A DNA stretch of 64,000 nt from Psychromonas algicola (GCF_004378355.1 NZ_SNUB01000008.1:80532-144531); one strand, 5' to 3'. Counted from the first letter of the stretch, positions 19,695 to 29,131 are shown. Program-made: numbers and translations. The notes: generated by a model not told the origin, from the letters alone.

Positions 19695-20912
19695 ATGCAA
19701 AGTATGGCGGTTTTATCATGTTGGGTAATGGGAGCGCTGCAAGGTGCTATCCTCATTTTAGTACCCGAAATGATGTTACAAGGTCAGCTTTCAGCATTGC
19801 AATTAGCGTTACCTTTATCTTTAGGCACTTTTGTTTTTATGTGCTTTTCTGGACATTGGGGAAAGTTATTAGATGCACACCATATTAAAAACAAATCCCT
19901 TGTTTTAGTGATTCGCTGGGTCTTATTAGGCTTTTTAATTTCTCAACTAAGTTTTATTGCGTTTATGCAATTCTCTGACTTTAAAGGTTTATTTTTAGTT
20001 TTTGCTTTGTGTTTAAGTCGAGTTATTCACGGGGTATTTTGCAGTGCAATTATTCCAAGTGCGCAATTAGCATTATCTCGAAACGATAAAAAAGGTGAGA
20101 AGCTCGTTTGGTCAAGTATTGCTACAAACGTAGGTAGAGTGACTGCGCCACTATTAACTTTTGTACCTGTAGATTTGAATTACTTCAGTTTATGGTTTAT
20201 TGCGGCTATTACATTTACTGCCTTTATATTGGCATGGTTCAATAAAGATAAACCGCAACCTATTAACGGTATTCTCTCTTCTATAAAAACTTTATCTGAA
20301 AATGAATCAATCGAAGTTTTCAGTTTATTAAAGAATCCATTATTACTTTCTATTTGTACAGCCGCTGTATTAATTTCCCTATTTTCATCGCAACTTCAAT
20401 TTAGCTTAGGGCCTTTGTTGTTAGGCACTTTTTCTGATGCAAATTTGGCAAGTGAGATGACCGCTAAACTTTTATTTGCTGCAAGTGCAAGTGCGCTTAT
20501 TTCATTATTTATTTTATATCGTCCACTTAGTCGCTCACCCAAAATATTCCTAAGTGTTATCGCTGTTAGTTTTATCACTGGTGGTTGCCTATTTGTGATG
20601 CAACAAGAACTCATCATTGCCGTCACTTTAATTAGTGCAGCTTTATCTATGGCGCCAGCGTGGTATTCCGCACTAGCTATACACGCAAGTAAACACAATA
20701 AAGCACGTACATCGGCGACGATATCTCAGGGTCATACGTTGGGCAATGCGTTCGGAGGTCTACTGGGCGGTTTATTTTTAGTGCTTGGGCAGCAATTACT
20801 CCTATTGAGTTTTATCTTATTTATGGTGTTGATTTTATTGGCTTGGTTGACGATTTTCAGTCGATCAAGCTCTTTTAACCAAAACCAAAAATCACTTATT
20901 ACAGAATCTTAA
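19695..20912 (+). CDS. MFS transporter, candidate siderophore exporter
   Basis: 405 residues from the ATG at 19695 (MQSMAVLSC). An in-frame ATG at 19635 would run through a Fur-like operator and has no ribosome site, whereas GGGG at 19685-19688 is well placed. About twelve hydrophobic segments and the loop RGxxx-like stretch between TM2 and TM3 (SGHWGKLLDAH) fit the major facilitator superfamily. NVGRVTAPLL and GNAFGGLLGGLFLVLG are typical glycine-rich MFS helices. Its place between siderophore synthesis genes and the receptor suggests export of the new siderophore across the inner membrane, the role of comparable genes in aerobactin and vibrioferrin loci. The substrate is inferred from context only. 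It is probably the first gene of the export/uptake transcript. Confidence 0.8.
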   Translation: MQSMAVLSCWVMGALQGAILILVPEMMLQGQLSALQLALPLSLGTFVFMCFSGHWGKLLDAHHIKNKSLVLVIRWVLLGFLISQLSFIAFMQFSDFKGLFLVFALCLSRVIHGVFCSAIIPSAQLALSRNDKKGEKLVWSSIATNVGRVTAPLLTFVPVDLNYFSLWFIAAITFTAFILAWFNKDKPQPINGILSSIKTLSENESIEVFSLLKNPLLLSICTAAVLISLFSSQLQFSLGPLLLGTFSDANLASEMTAKLLFAASASALISLFILYRPLSRSPKIFLSVIAVSFITGGCLFVMQQELIIAVTLISAALSMAPAWYSALAIHASKHNKARTSATISQGHTLGNAFGGLLGGLFLVLGQQLLLLSFILFMVLILLAWLTIFSRSSSFNQNQKSLITES

Positions 20913-21038
20913 CGGAGATTAAGAGTAATAAGCTATTTGCTGTTTTGGTTAATGGATAACTGAAGCCGCAAACAATTAAAAACAGGCGCACAAAATAAAG
21001 GCGCATAACTTTACTATAAAATACGCAAGGAAATGAGA

Positions 21039-23309
21039 GTGAAAACTTCAAATAAACTGAAATTTATTTTAAATCCCATTTTAGTGGCTATGTTGGGGTT
21101 ACCACTAGCTGCACAAGCAGAAAATGACACGGACACAACAATCGTTACTGCAAACCGTACTTCGCAAAGTATCAGTGATATTGCCGCAACGGTATTGGTT
21201 ATTGAAGGCGAAGAAATTGCTGAGCAAGCAAAGTCTGGTGTTGAATTTAAAGCAATGCTTGCAAATCTAATTCCAAGTTTAGATGTAGGTAGTAATTCAT
21301 CTCGTACTAATGCCAGACAATATATGCGAGGCCGTACAATCTTAGTTATGATTGATGGTGTTACGTTAAACTCGTCGAGGGCTATTAGCCGCCAATTTGA
21401 TGCAATTAATCCCTTTAATATTGCACGTATTGAAGTGGTTTCTGGGGCTTCTGCTATTTTTGGTGGTGGTAGTTCTGGCGGTATTATTAATATCATTACT
21501 AAAAAAGGTGCAGATGCTGGTGAATTAAGCGGTGAAACATGGGTAGGTTTATCATCTGGTGGTAACTCTAGTGAAGATTTGGAATATCAAGTAGCTCAAT
21601 CTGTTTCAATGAAAAAAGAAAATATGGATGCGCGTTTTGCCGTTTCTTATAACCAAACGGGTGCAATGTATGATGCCGATGGTGAGATGATATTGCAAGA
21701 TACAACTCAATCAACGGCTCAATATGTGTCACAGGTTGATATCATGGCAAACGCTGGTTTCGAACTTTCTGAAAATAAGCGTATAAATGTAATGGCGCAA
21801 TACTATGATAGTAGCCAAGATAGTGACTACGGAGTTGACTATGGCGATAGTTTTTCCATTTTTAGTGTTGATGATGATGATGCTGAAATGGATGATAGCT
21901 ATAGCCTTGAGGGTGATCAAGCATCTACTGAAAGACTATTAATGATTGCCGAATATAGTGATAATAGTTTTTATGAACAAAATTTAAATTTACAATTTTA
22001 TTTTCGTTCAGAAAAAATAGGAAACAACCCATTTACTAATTATTTGGGTTATTCTTCTTCTGTAGTAGAGGCTTATGTAGCTGCTTATGGCAATCAATAT
22101 TATGCTTATATGCCGAATGTTTCCGCATCTCAACAAGATACACAACATATAGGAAGTAAGTTAGTGCTTTCTTCTGAACCAATTGAACAGCTCAATCTAG
22201 TTTATGGTCTTGATACAAATTATGAACAGTTTACTGCAACCCAAACCTATTATGATATAGATACTGCTTATGGTTCAGGTTCTTTAGATTTAGATTATGT
22301 TGGTGAAGGTGGGCGTTATCCAGATATTGATACCGCATCAATATCTGCTTTTATACAGGGTCGCTATGATTTTTCACCTGATTTAGTGTTAAATTCAGGT
22401 CTTCGTTATCAATATTCAAAAATTGATGTTGGTGATTATGTTGGTGCAACACAGCAGTATTTAGAGTTAGCTGGTTATTACTCTGATGGTTTTTTTGACG
22501 AAGTTGAAGGTGGAACGAATCATTATAATACTTTTTCAGCTAATACTAGCTTGATGTTTGATTTAACTAAAGAGCAGCAAGTATGGGCTAATTTATCACA
22601 AGGTTATGAAATTCCTGATAGCGCTAAATATTATAGTTCAGCGGCATATGACTACGATACGGGGGAGTTAACAGGTAGTGTAAGTGTTTCTGATAATCCT
22701 TTAGAAGCAATTTTAACAAATTCCATTGAGTTAGGGTGGCGCGTCACAGATGATGCCTTTTTAGCCCAATTAGCAGCATATTTCTCTTATTCAGATAAGC
22801 AAATAGAAATCGATAAAACGGATTATTCAATTGACATTACAAGTGATGATAAACGCATTTATGGTATTGAAGGGCAAGCATCTTATTTCATAACACAAGC
22901 TGTTAGTGTCGGTGGTAACTTTAATTTTGTTAAAACAGAGTCTAAAGAGAACGGGGATTGGGGAAATACAACAATTCAAAGTGCAAGCCCATCGAAAGTA
23001 ACTGCTTATGTAAATTGGAATTGGGAAGCTAATAAGGTTAATACCCGTTTACAGACAACCCAAATGCTTGACTATAAAGATGCTGATGGCGAAAAGCTTG
23101 AAGGCTATAATACAATCGATTTATTATCAAGTGTTGAGTTACCTGTTGGTAAATTGCAAATTGGTATTACTAATTTACTGAATACGGATTACTATACGTT
23201 ATGGTCACAACGAGCTGTTAGTTTATATTCTGCTTATGATAGTGATAGTCTTTTTGAAATGGAAGGCCAAGGCCGCACTTACTCACTGAACTACAGTGTC
23301 GACTTCTAA
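21039..23309 (+). CDS. TonB-dependent ferric siderophore receptor, IutA-like
   Basis: 756 residues from a GTG at 21039. The ATG at 21033 is only two bases from AAGG (21027-21030), so the GTG eight bases away is preferred. A signal peptide ending LPLAAQA precedes a TonB box-like DTTIVTANR. The plug domain follows: DIAATVLVIEGEEI, RTNARQYMRGRTILVMIDGVTLNS, and ARIEVVSGASAIFGGGSSGGIINIITKKG, the conserved plug end. The rest is an outer-membrane barrel ending in an aromatic (YSVDF). It should import the ferric siderophore made by the adjacent genes. Length and context fit the IutA group, though this is not proven by alignment. It is three bases upstream of fhuC, so receptor and ABC genes are probably cotranscribed. 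Confidence 0.9.
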   Translation: MKTSNKLKFILNPILVAMLGLPLAAQAENDTDTTIVTANRTSQSISDIAATVLVIEGEEIAEQAKSGVEFKAMLANLIPSLDVGSNSSRTNARQYMRGRTILVMIDGVTLNSSRAISRQFDAINPFNIARIEVVSGASAIFGGGSSGGIINIITKKGADAGELSGETWVGLSSGGNSSEDLEYQVAQSVSMKKENMDARFAVSYNQTGAMYDADGEMILQDTTQSTAQYVSQVDIMANAGFELSENKRINVMAQYYDSSQDSDYGVDYGDSFSIFSVDDDDAEMDDSYSLEGDQASTERLLMIAEYSDNSFYEQNLNLQFYFRSEKIGNNPFTNYLGYSSSVVEAYVAAYGNQYYAYMPNVSASQQDTQHIGSKLVLSSEPIEQLNLVYGLDTNYEQFTATQTYYDIDTAYGSGSLDLDYVGEGGRYPDIDTASISAFIQGRYDFSPDLVLNSGLRYQYSKIDVGDYVGATQQYLELAGYYSDGFFDEVEGGTNHYNTFSANTSLMFDLTKEQQVWANLSQGYEIPDSAKYYSSAAYDYDTGELTGSVSVSDNPLEAILTNSIELGWRVTDDAFLAQLAAYFSYSDKQIEIDKTDYSIDITSDDKRIYGIEGQASYFITQAVSVGGNFNFVKTESKENGDWGNTTIQSASPSKVTAYVNWNWEANKVNTRLQTTQMLDYKDADGEKLEGYNTIDLLSSVELPVGKLQIGITNLLNTDYYTLWSQRAVSLYSAYDSDSLFEMEGQGRTYSLNYSVDF

Positions 23310-23311
23310 CT

Positions 23312-24127
23312 TTGAGCGCTTTATTAACTGTGAATAAATTAACTTGTCGCTTAGGCGGCAAGTTAATTCTAGATAATATTTCCTGTGAATTTCAACAAGG
23401 CAAAATAACCGCTTTAATTGGTCCTAACGGTTCAGGTAAAAGTACGTTATTAAAACTCATTGCTGGTTTGGAAAAAAGTAGCGCAGGGGATATTCAATTA
23501 TCTGGAAAAGGGATAATGCAGTATTCCCGAGCCGATCTCGCGCTGAAATTAGCCATGTTGCCACAACGTCATACCACGCCTGTAGGTTTGACCGTTGCTG
23601 ATTTAGTGGAGTTTGGTCGTCACCCTCATCGTCGTTGGTTTGCACCTCTAACCAAAACAGACAAACAAAAAATGCATTGGGCAATGCAAGAAGCCGGTGT
23701 ACTTGAATTTGCTGATTTACCGATTGAAACTCTCTCTGGCGGTGAGGCTCAACGTTGTTGGTTAGCTATGGTATTGGCACAAGATACCGATATTGTTTTA
23801 TTAGATGAACCTACCTCATGGCTAGATATTGGTCACCAAGTTGAATTGTTACATATTGTGAAACGTCTTAATGAACAATACGGCAAAACTATCATTTGGG
23901 TGTTACATGATTTAAACCATGCTCAAGAATTTAGTCACCACGCCATTATGCTTGAAAAAGGTAAAGTGGTTGCTGCTGGTGAAGTTGATTCAGTGTTAAC
24001 CGCAGAGCGTGTTTCTAAGGTTTACAATACCTCTGTTGCACGAGTTGAAGTAGAAGGGCAAACATTATTATGGCCTAGAACTTCGGCAAATGTAGCATCA
24101 ACAACTGACTGTAAGAGGGAAGGTTGA
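23312..24127 (+). CDS. fhuC: Ferric siderophore ABC transporter ATPase (FhuC-like)
   Basis: 271 residues starting at a TTG three bases after the receptor stop. No good ribosome site is visible, so translational coupling is likely, and a GTG at 23330 is an alternative start. Walker A is GPNGSGKST, the signature motif is LSGGEAQRC, and Walker B is DIVLLDEPTSWLDIGHQ, all of the FepC/FhuC/BtuD group. It powers import across the inner membrane together with the fused permease encoded by fhuB. The fhuD start overlaps its stop by one base. The substrate is inferred from the neighbouring hydroxamate siderophore genes. Confidence 0.9.
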   Translation: MSALLTVNKLTCRLGGKLILDNISCEFQQGKITALIGPNGSGKSTLLKLIAGLEKSSAGDIQLSGKGIMQYSRADLALKLAMLPQRHTTPVGLTVADLVEFGRHPHRRWFAPLTKTDKQKMHWAMQEAGVLEFADLPIETLSGGEAQRCWLAMVLAQDTDIVLLDEPTSWLDIGHQVELLHIVKRLNEQYGKTIIWVLHDLNHAQEFSHHAIMLEKGKVVAAGEVDSVLTAERVSKVYNTSVARVEVEGQTLLWPRTSANVASTTDCKREG

Positions 24128-25080
24128 TGAAACATTGGTTTTCCTCTTTTGCCATTCTGCTATGTCTTTTAGCGTCTAATACATTAACAGCAGCAGAATC
24201 TACACAAGCCGATGTTTTAAAGTTGCCTTTATCCATTCCTGCTAACTTAATTGAACAACCCCGCGTTGTTGCTTTAAATTGGTCTGCAGCTGAAATGCTA
24301 TTGTCATTAGGTATTAAACCTGTGGCGGTGACCTCTAAAAATGGTTATCGAAAATGGCAATCCAACCATCCTATGCTTCCTGATGGTGTTGCTGAAATTG
24401 GTAATCGTGCTTTTCCTAGTTTACCTGCTGTTTTAAAGCAAAATCCTGACCTTATTGTTGGTTATCCGTTTCGCCACGCTCGCTTATTTAATGAGTTAAG
24501 TGCCATTGCGCCTACTTTATTATTACAGCAATTTGCTCGTTTTGAGCAAGTAGATTACCGCTATATGGAGCAGATGCGAGAGAATTATCAAACACTCGCT
24601 GATCGAGTGGGTAAAAGTGAATTAGCCAAACAGCAATTACTTGAAATGGATAAGGAGTTAGAGCGCTTACGTTTAGTGTTAGCCTCTGCCAACCTCCAAG
24701 GTAAAAATTTAGCTTACGGAAAATTTGTTGGCATGGGATACGGTTTACGTGTTTTTTCACAGCAAAGCCTAGCGGCTTCAGTGATCAAAGCATTAGGCTT
24801 GAATTATCAATGGGATATTTCGCTGCCAGGTAAAGATTTTACCCATTTACAATTAGAGCAAGTGAGAATGTTGCAAGATACTGGTTTGATTCTAGTACAA
24901 GAAAGTTCGGGTAAAGGTGAGCGAATGATGACTTCTCCTCTTTGGTCTGAACATGAATTTGTGCAAAAAAATGATATTTACACGGTCTCGCCATTATGGA
25001 GTTTTGGCGGTCCTGTTTCTGTGATCCGAATGGCGCAAGCTTTTACCGCTGTATTATTGGAGAGACAGAATGTTAACTAA
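24127..25080 (+). CDS. fhuD: Periplasmic ferric siderophore-binding protein (FhuD-like)
   Basis: 317 residues from the ATG at 24127, which overlaps the fhuC stop (TGATG). An in-frame TTG lies one codon earlier. A signal peptide (MKHWFSSFAILLCLLASNTLTA) is followed by the cluster-8 binding-protein fold: RVVALNWSAAEMLLSLGIKPVAV at the start of lobe 1, AEIGNRAFPSLPAVLKQNPDLIVG, a long central helix (LLEMDKELERLRLVLASA), then lobe 2 with SPLWSEHEFVQKNDIYTV. There is no lipobox, so it is soluble in the periplasm. It should hand ferric hydroxamate siderophore to the FhuB permease. The 3' end overlaps fhuB by 11 bases. Confidence 0.9.
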   Translation: MKHWFSSFAILLCLLASNTLTAAESTQADVLKLPLSIPANLIEQPRVVALNWSAAEMLLSLGIKPVAVTSKNGYRKWQSNHPMLPDGVAEIGNRAFPSLPAVLKQNPDLIVGYPFRHARLFNELSAIAPTLLLQQFARFEQVDYRYMEQMRENYQTLADRVGKSELAKQQLLEMDKELERLRLVLASANLQGKNLAYGKFVGMGYGLRVFSQQSLAASVIKALGLNYQWDISLPGKDFTHLQLEQVRMLQDTGLILVQESSGKGERMMTSPLWSEHEFVQKNDIYTVSPLWSFGGPVSVIRMAQAFTAVLLERQNVN

Positions 25081-27019
25081 TTTATCAAGCTTATTTAAAG
25101 GATCTAGGCCACTACCTTGTCGTCGTGTTATTTACGCTATTACTGCTGTGATAGGCTTTACTCTTTGTCTTGCTGGTTGGAATATCTATCAAGAAACAGT
25201 ACTAACCAATAGTTATGAAATCACTTATTTCTATCAGTTATTATTACCCACTTTATTAATGGCTTTATTGTGTGGATCTTTGTTGGCTCAATCGGGCGCA
25301 GTAGTACAAACATCTTTAGGTAATGCTTTTGCTTCTCCTTCTACTATTGGGATTAGCGCAGGCGCTTTATTAGGTGCAATGGTGATCAACCTGGTATTGG
25401 ATGACCCAAGTATTTGGCAAGTTTGGATGGCTGCTTTTGTTTTTGCATTGGTCATTTCAATGTTGATTTTATTGCTATCTCAAGTCATTGGTGGTGGAAA
25501 GTTACAACTTATTTTGATTGGTATGGCGATGAGTTTAGCGGTGGGATCCTTATCATCTGCAATTATGATTTACGCTGAACAACGGATGGATGGGTTATTT
25601 TTATGGGGTAGCGGGAATATTGGTCAAACTGATGGTCAGTTAGTGAGTATTATTTTATTGCCATCGCTGTTACTACTAGCTTTACCTTTATTCTGTCATC
25701 GTCAATTAGATATGTTGAGTTTAGGTGATGATACTGCCAATGTGGTGGGATTATCAGTGCGTCGTTGGCGTGCCATTTTATTACTGATTGCTGTCTTACA
25801 AGCGTCTTTAGTCACGGCCATGGTCGGTGTGTTAGGTTTTGTCGGTTTAATGGCACCACATATAGCACGCATGTTAGGTTTTAATAAAACCAAACAACAA
25901 CTTATCTGCGCGAGTGTATTTGGCGCATTATTAGTGATTGCCGCTGAGTTATTTTCTCGCTCATTGCCTATTTCAGGTTTTCGTTTACCAACAGGTGTTT
26001 TAACTGTGTTGTTGGGGATGCCATTTTTCCTTTATTTATTGACCCGTAAAAAAGGCGCGATGGGAATGGCGATGCAGGAAAGTGGTTTTGGTTTAGCGGC
26101 GTTAATTAAGTTACCCAAGTTTTTTGCCATTGCGATTCCTGCAACCTTAGTTGTATTAACTGCGATGAAGTTTTGGCCAAGTGAAGTGGGTTTTGAATTT
26201 ACTGCATGGCGAATGGCTGTTGCTGTAATGGCTGGAATTGGATTAGGCATGGCGGGTTGTGCGTTACAAGCTTTATTTAGAAACCCAATGGCGAGTCCTG
26301 ATATTTCTGGTGCAACCTCCGCTTCTGTTTTATGCATTATTGGGGCATTACAAATTTGGCCTGATTCATCACGCGTTGATTTATTTTTATGGGCATTAGT
26401 CGGCGCTGGGATTGTGGTATGCATTTTATTTATCGCTATGCGCTATCAATTACGTGTTTCTCAATTAGCTTTGTTAGGCATTGCGATTTCAGCTTGGTGC
26501 GGAACCATTGCTTCCATGGTATTAACTTTTGGTGCCGGTGCGGCTTCGGTGACTGTGCTCTGGTTAACAGGCACCACTTATGGCGCCGATGCGCAAATTG
26601 GTTGGTTGTTAATGGCAGTTACTGTGCCTTGCTGTTTAGCTTTATTAGCATTGGCTAGAAATCTCGATTTATTTACATTAGGTGAAGATTGGGGGTTACA
26701 CCTTGGTCAGCCTTTAATGAAGTTACGTTTGCTGATTATTTTGCTGGTGGTGTTATTAACTGCAGCCGCTGTTGCTGCTGTCGGAGCGATTGCTTTTGTT
26801 GGATTGTTATCACCTCATATTTTACGTTTGTTAGGACAAACTCGTCATTGGGTATTGCTATTAGGTAGTGGCTTAGTCGGTGCTTGGTTATTATTACTCG
26901 CCGATGGCTTAGGTAGAACCTTGATTGCTCCTTTTGAAATTGCCAGTGGAATATTAGTGTCAATTATCGGTGGTTTGTATTTTATTGGTTTAATTTTATT
27001 AGGTTATAGAAGGAAGTAG
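25070..27019 (+). CDS. fhuB: Fused ferric siderophore permease (FhuB-like, two FecCD domains)
   Basis: 649 residues, close to the 660 of E. coli FhuB and twice the size of ordinary FecCD permeases. Two homologous halves are visible. Each carries a GxxxQxxxxNPLAsP-like loop (SGAVVQTSLGNAFASPSTIGIS in the first, GCALQALFRNPMASPDISGATS in the second) and a cytoplasmic coupling segment (VGLMAPHIARMLG in the first, VGLLSPHILRLLG in the second). The fused form is characteristic of hydroxamate uptake systems, which agrees with an aerobactin-type siderophore. It overlaps fhuD and is followed two bases later by the nitroreductase gene. Confidence 0.92.
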   Translation: MLTNLSSLFKGSRPLPCRRVIYAITAVIGFTLCLAGWNIYQETVLTNSYEITYFYQLLLPTLLMALLCGSLLAQSGAVVQTSLGNAFASPSTIGISAGALLGAMVINLVLDDPSIWQVWMAAFVFALVISMLILLLSQVIGGGKLQLILIGMAMSLAVGSLSSAIMIYAEQRMDGLFLWGSGNIGQTDGQLVSIILLPSLLLLALPLFCHRQLDMLSLGDDTANVVGLSVRRWRAILLLIAVLQASLVTAMVGVLGFVGLMAPHIARMLGFNKTKQQLICASVFGALLVIAAELFSRSLPISGFRLPTGVLTVLLGMPFFLYLLTRKKGAMGMAMQESGFGLAALIKLPKFFAIAIPATLVVLTAMKFWPSEVGFEFTAWRMAVAVMAGIGLGMAGCALQALFRNPMASPDISGATSASVLCIIGALQIWPDSSRVDLFLWALVGAGIVVCILFIAMRYQLRVSQLALLGIAISAWCGTIASMVLTFGAGAASVTVLWLTGTTYGADAQIGWLLMAVTVPCCLALLALARNLDLFTLGEDWGLHLGQPLMKLRLLIILLVVLLTAAAVAAVGAIAFVGLLSPHILRLLGQTRHWVLLLGSGLVGAWLLLLADGLGRTLIAPFEIASGILVSIIGGLYFIGLILLGYRRK

Positions 27020-27021
27020 GG

Positions 27022-27615
27022 ATGTCAGCATTAGATCTTATTTATCAACGTAGTTCATGTCATGTACATGAAATGGAACATCCAGCACCTGATAACGTGA
27101 AGCTAAAACGTATTTTACAGGCGGTGATGAGTGCACCCGATCACGGGAATATTAAACCTTGGCATATTGTCGTTGTAGATACTGAACATGTGCCCGCTAT
27201 GTGTGAATCAATGTGTAATGCTTGGCTTGAAAATGCCGCACATATTGAACCCGGACGAATTCGTCGCTTAACGAGTTATTTGAAAGATGCACCTATGGTT
27301 GTATTAGTTTCAGCTAATGTTGTTGAACCTCATGCGGTTTCGCGTCGTGATCAAGTATTAGCGGCTGCAGCGGCATGTCAAAATATTTTGTTGGCAGCAG
27401 AACAAGAAGAAGTGGCTGCGATTTGGTACAGCACTGATGCAGCTGAATTGCCGCAAGTACACGAATTATTTGGTTTAACCAAACAACAAGAGCCTGTTGC
27501 TTTTATTATGTTAGGGTCCAAAAAAGAGCAAATTATTAAGAAACGAAGTGATGTTGCTAAACATTGTTATCAATGGCTTGGGGATAAACAATTAGCGCCA
27601 TTATTTGATAAATAG
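27022..27615 (+). CDS. Nitroreductase-family flavoprotein (YdjA-like) in the siderophore uptake operon
   Basis: 197 residues. The N-terminal RRS-type FMN motif is relaxed (LDLIYQRSSCH), followed by APDHGNIKPWHIVVVD, typical of the short YdjA subgroup. The C-terminal glycine-containing segment IWYSTDAAELPQVHELFGL and VAFIMLGSKK are also family features. Such proteins are homodimeric FMN enzymes that use NAD(P)H. The start lies two bases after fhuB, with GGAAG just upstream, so it belongs to the uptake transcript, and a terminator follows. From context I infer a possible role in reducing imported ferric siderophore or in flavin-linked iron release. A general stress reductase carried along by chance is the alternative. 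Confidence 0.8.
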   Translation: MSALDLIYQRSSCHVHEMEHPAPDNVKLKRILQAVMSAPDHGNIKPWHIVVVDTEHVPAMCESMCNAWLENAAHIEPGRIRRLTSYLKDAPMVVLVSANVVEPHAVSRRDQVLAAAAACQNILLAAEQEEVAAIWYSTDAAELPQVHELFGLTKQQEPVAFIMLGSKKEQIIKKRSDVAKHCYQWLGDKQLAPLFDK

Positions 27616-27677
27616 CTTGGGTATTGATTGACTGAATAATACTGGCAATAGATAATCGTTGGATTGATGTATTTTTA

Positions 27678-27704
27678 AAGGCTTTCAATTGGAAAGCCTT
27701 TTTT
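27678..27704 (+). terminator. Terminator of the siderophore uptake operon
   Basis: AAGGCTTTC, loop AATT, GGAAAGCCTT, then TTTT. It has a strong stem and U tract between the nitroreductase gene and cobU. Confidence 0.9.
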
Positions 27705-27774
27705 CGTTTGAATGTGCCTTTCCAATATGTGTTTACATATAGACGAAGGAAGATGAACAATCTAGGTATTTATT

Positions 27775-28335
27775 ATGATTCAACTATTAATTGGTGGCGT
27801 TCGTAGCGGTAAAAGTGATGCCGCAGAAAATGTCTTAAATGAGATGATAAAAGCAGATGACCAATTAAAGCCTGCGTATATTGCGACCAGTGTTGCAATG
27901 GGCGATGAAACCATTGCGCGAATACAAAAGCATCAACAAACTCGCCAATCTCGCTTTACGCAACCTATTGCGACTTATGAGTTAGATTATCAAGAAGCAG
28001 ATTTATTAACTGTGCTTAATTCATTAAATAATCCCAAACAAGTTGTTTTAATTGAATGTCTTTCTACTTGGGTCGGTTGGTATTTATCAGCTAACAATAG
28101 TTTGCAAGAAAACCTAATTTTATTCGAAAAACAGCAAACGACCTTACTCTCCTTTTTAGAAAAAGCTCAATGCTCGGTGATTATTGTCTCTGGTGAAGTT
28201 GGATGCGGTTTAATTGGTGAAACAGAATTACAAAGACGCTACGCGGATAAATTAGGAGAATTAAATCAAAAAGTGGCTGCGTTATCGGAACATGTTTTTT
28301 TATTGACTGCAGGTATTAAACAACAATTAAAATAA
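27775..28335 (+). CDS. cobU: Adenosylcobinamide kinase / guanylyltransferase
   Basis: 186 residues. CobU phosphorylates adenosylcobinamide and adds GMP, a late step in cobalamin assembly and cobinamide salvage. Walker A GGVRSGKSDAAE lies at residues 7-18. RIQKHQQTRQSRF carries the conserved His that receives GMP in the family. VVLIECLSTWVGWYL corresponds to the Walker B region, and VSGEVGCGLIGETELQRRYADKLG (residues in two blocks) is the C-terminal signature. It lies outside the siderophore operon, beyond its terminator, and close to cbiB at 29210, which suggests cobinamide salvage in this organism. No cobS or cobT is visible in the window. Confidence 0.9.
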   Translation: MIQLLIGGVRSGKSDAAENVLNEMIKADDQLKPAYIATSVAMGDETIARIQKHQQTRQSRFTQPIATYELDYQEADLLTVLNSLNNPKQVVLIECLSTWVGWYLSANNSLQENLILFEKQQTTLLSFLEKAQCSVIIVSGEVGCGLIGETELQRRYADKLGELNQKVAALSEHVFLLTAGIKQQLK

Positions 28336-28495
28336 TAAAAAGTGTGTATTAAGCTATTTTTCATACTCTTAAGCATAGATATTCACTTTTTCCCCTTTTT
28401 TTTAGAAATTCCCTTTAAATTTAATTTTTATTCCCCATATAATTATTTAACCATGGTGGGGAAACCCAGAAATTTAATAATATTAAGAGAAATTT

Positions 28496-29110
28496 ATGTC
28501 TGAATATACTACTCAAGAACAACAAGCAAGTTACGGTATCGGTTTACAAATGGGTGAGCAACTTGCTTCTAATCCTTTCGAAGGTCTAGATATTTCAGCA
28601 GTTTCTGCTGGTATTGCTGATGCATTTGCTGGCGCAGAAAGTAAAGTTTCTCAACAAGAACTACAAGCTGCTTTCCAAGTGATCTCTGAGCGTATGCAAG
28701 CAGAAGCTGCAGAGCAAGCTAAAGTATTAGGTGCAGCTGGTGAAGCATTCTTAGCTGAAAATGCTAAGAAAGAGGGGGTTGTTGTTACTGCATCAGGCCT
28801 TCAATATGAAGTGATCGCTGAAGGTGCTGGTGAAAAACCAACTGCTGAATCTACAGTAAGTGTTCATTACCACGGTTCACTAATCGACGGTACTGTTTTT
28901 GATAGTTCTGTTGAACGTGGCCAACCTGCTGAATTCCCAGTTGGTGGTGTGATTGCTGGTTGGACTGAAGCATTACAATTAATGTCTCCTGGTGCTAAAT
29001 ACAAACTAACTATCCCTGCTGCTCTTGCATACGGTGAACGTGGCGCAGGTGCTGCAATTGGTCCACATGCAACATTAGTATTTGATGTTGAGTTATTAGA
29101 AGTTAAATAA
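28496..29110 (+). CDS. fklB: FKBP-type peptidyl-prolyl cis-trans isomerase
   Basis: 204 residues, matching FklB. The N-terminal helical dimerisation part (ASYGIGLQMGEQLASNPFEGLD) is followed by an FKBP domain from about residue 95: VSVHYHGSLIDGTVFDSS, ERGQPAEFPVGGVIAGWTEAL, and YGERGAGAAIGPHATLVFDVELLEV. It has no signal peptide and is cytoplasmic, unlike the periplasmic FkpA. It catalyses prolyl isomerisation in folding proteins. AAGAGA precedes the ATG, and it has its own strong terminator, so it is monocistronic. Codon use looks like that of a well-expressed gene. Confidence 0.93.
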   Translation: MSEYTTQEQQASYGIGLQMGEQLASNPFEGLDISAVSAGIADAFAGAESKVSQQELQAAFQVISERMQAEAAEQAKVLGAAGEAFLAENAKKEGVVVTASGLQYEVIAEGAGEKPTAESTVSVHYHGSLIDGTVFDSSVERGQPAEFPVGGVIAGWTEALQLMSPGAKYKLTIPAALAYGERGAGAAIGPHATLVFDVELLEVK

Positions 29111-29131
29111 CTAAATTAGCATTAATTTAAT

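Noticed and set aside
21014..21496. 160-codon minus-strand ORF over the 5' end of the receptor gene
   Set aside because: Opposite strand of a clear signal peptide and TonB plug domain. No supporting start context.
26032..26424. 130-codon minus-strand ORF inside fhuB
   Set aside because: Antisense shadow of the fused permease with no ribosome site and a low-complexity product.
27752..27805. Short ORF (MNNLGIYYDSTINWWRS) overlapping the cobU start as a possible leader peptide
   Set aside because: The ribosome site would be only about two bases from its ATG, and nothing in the sequence suggests attenuation. It is probably chance.
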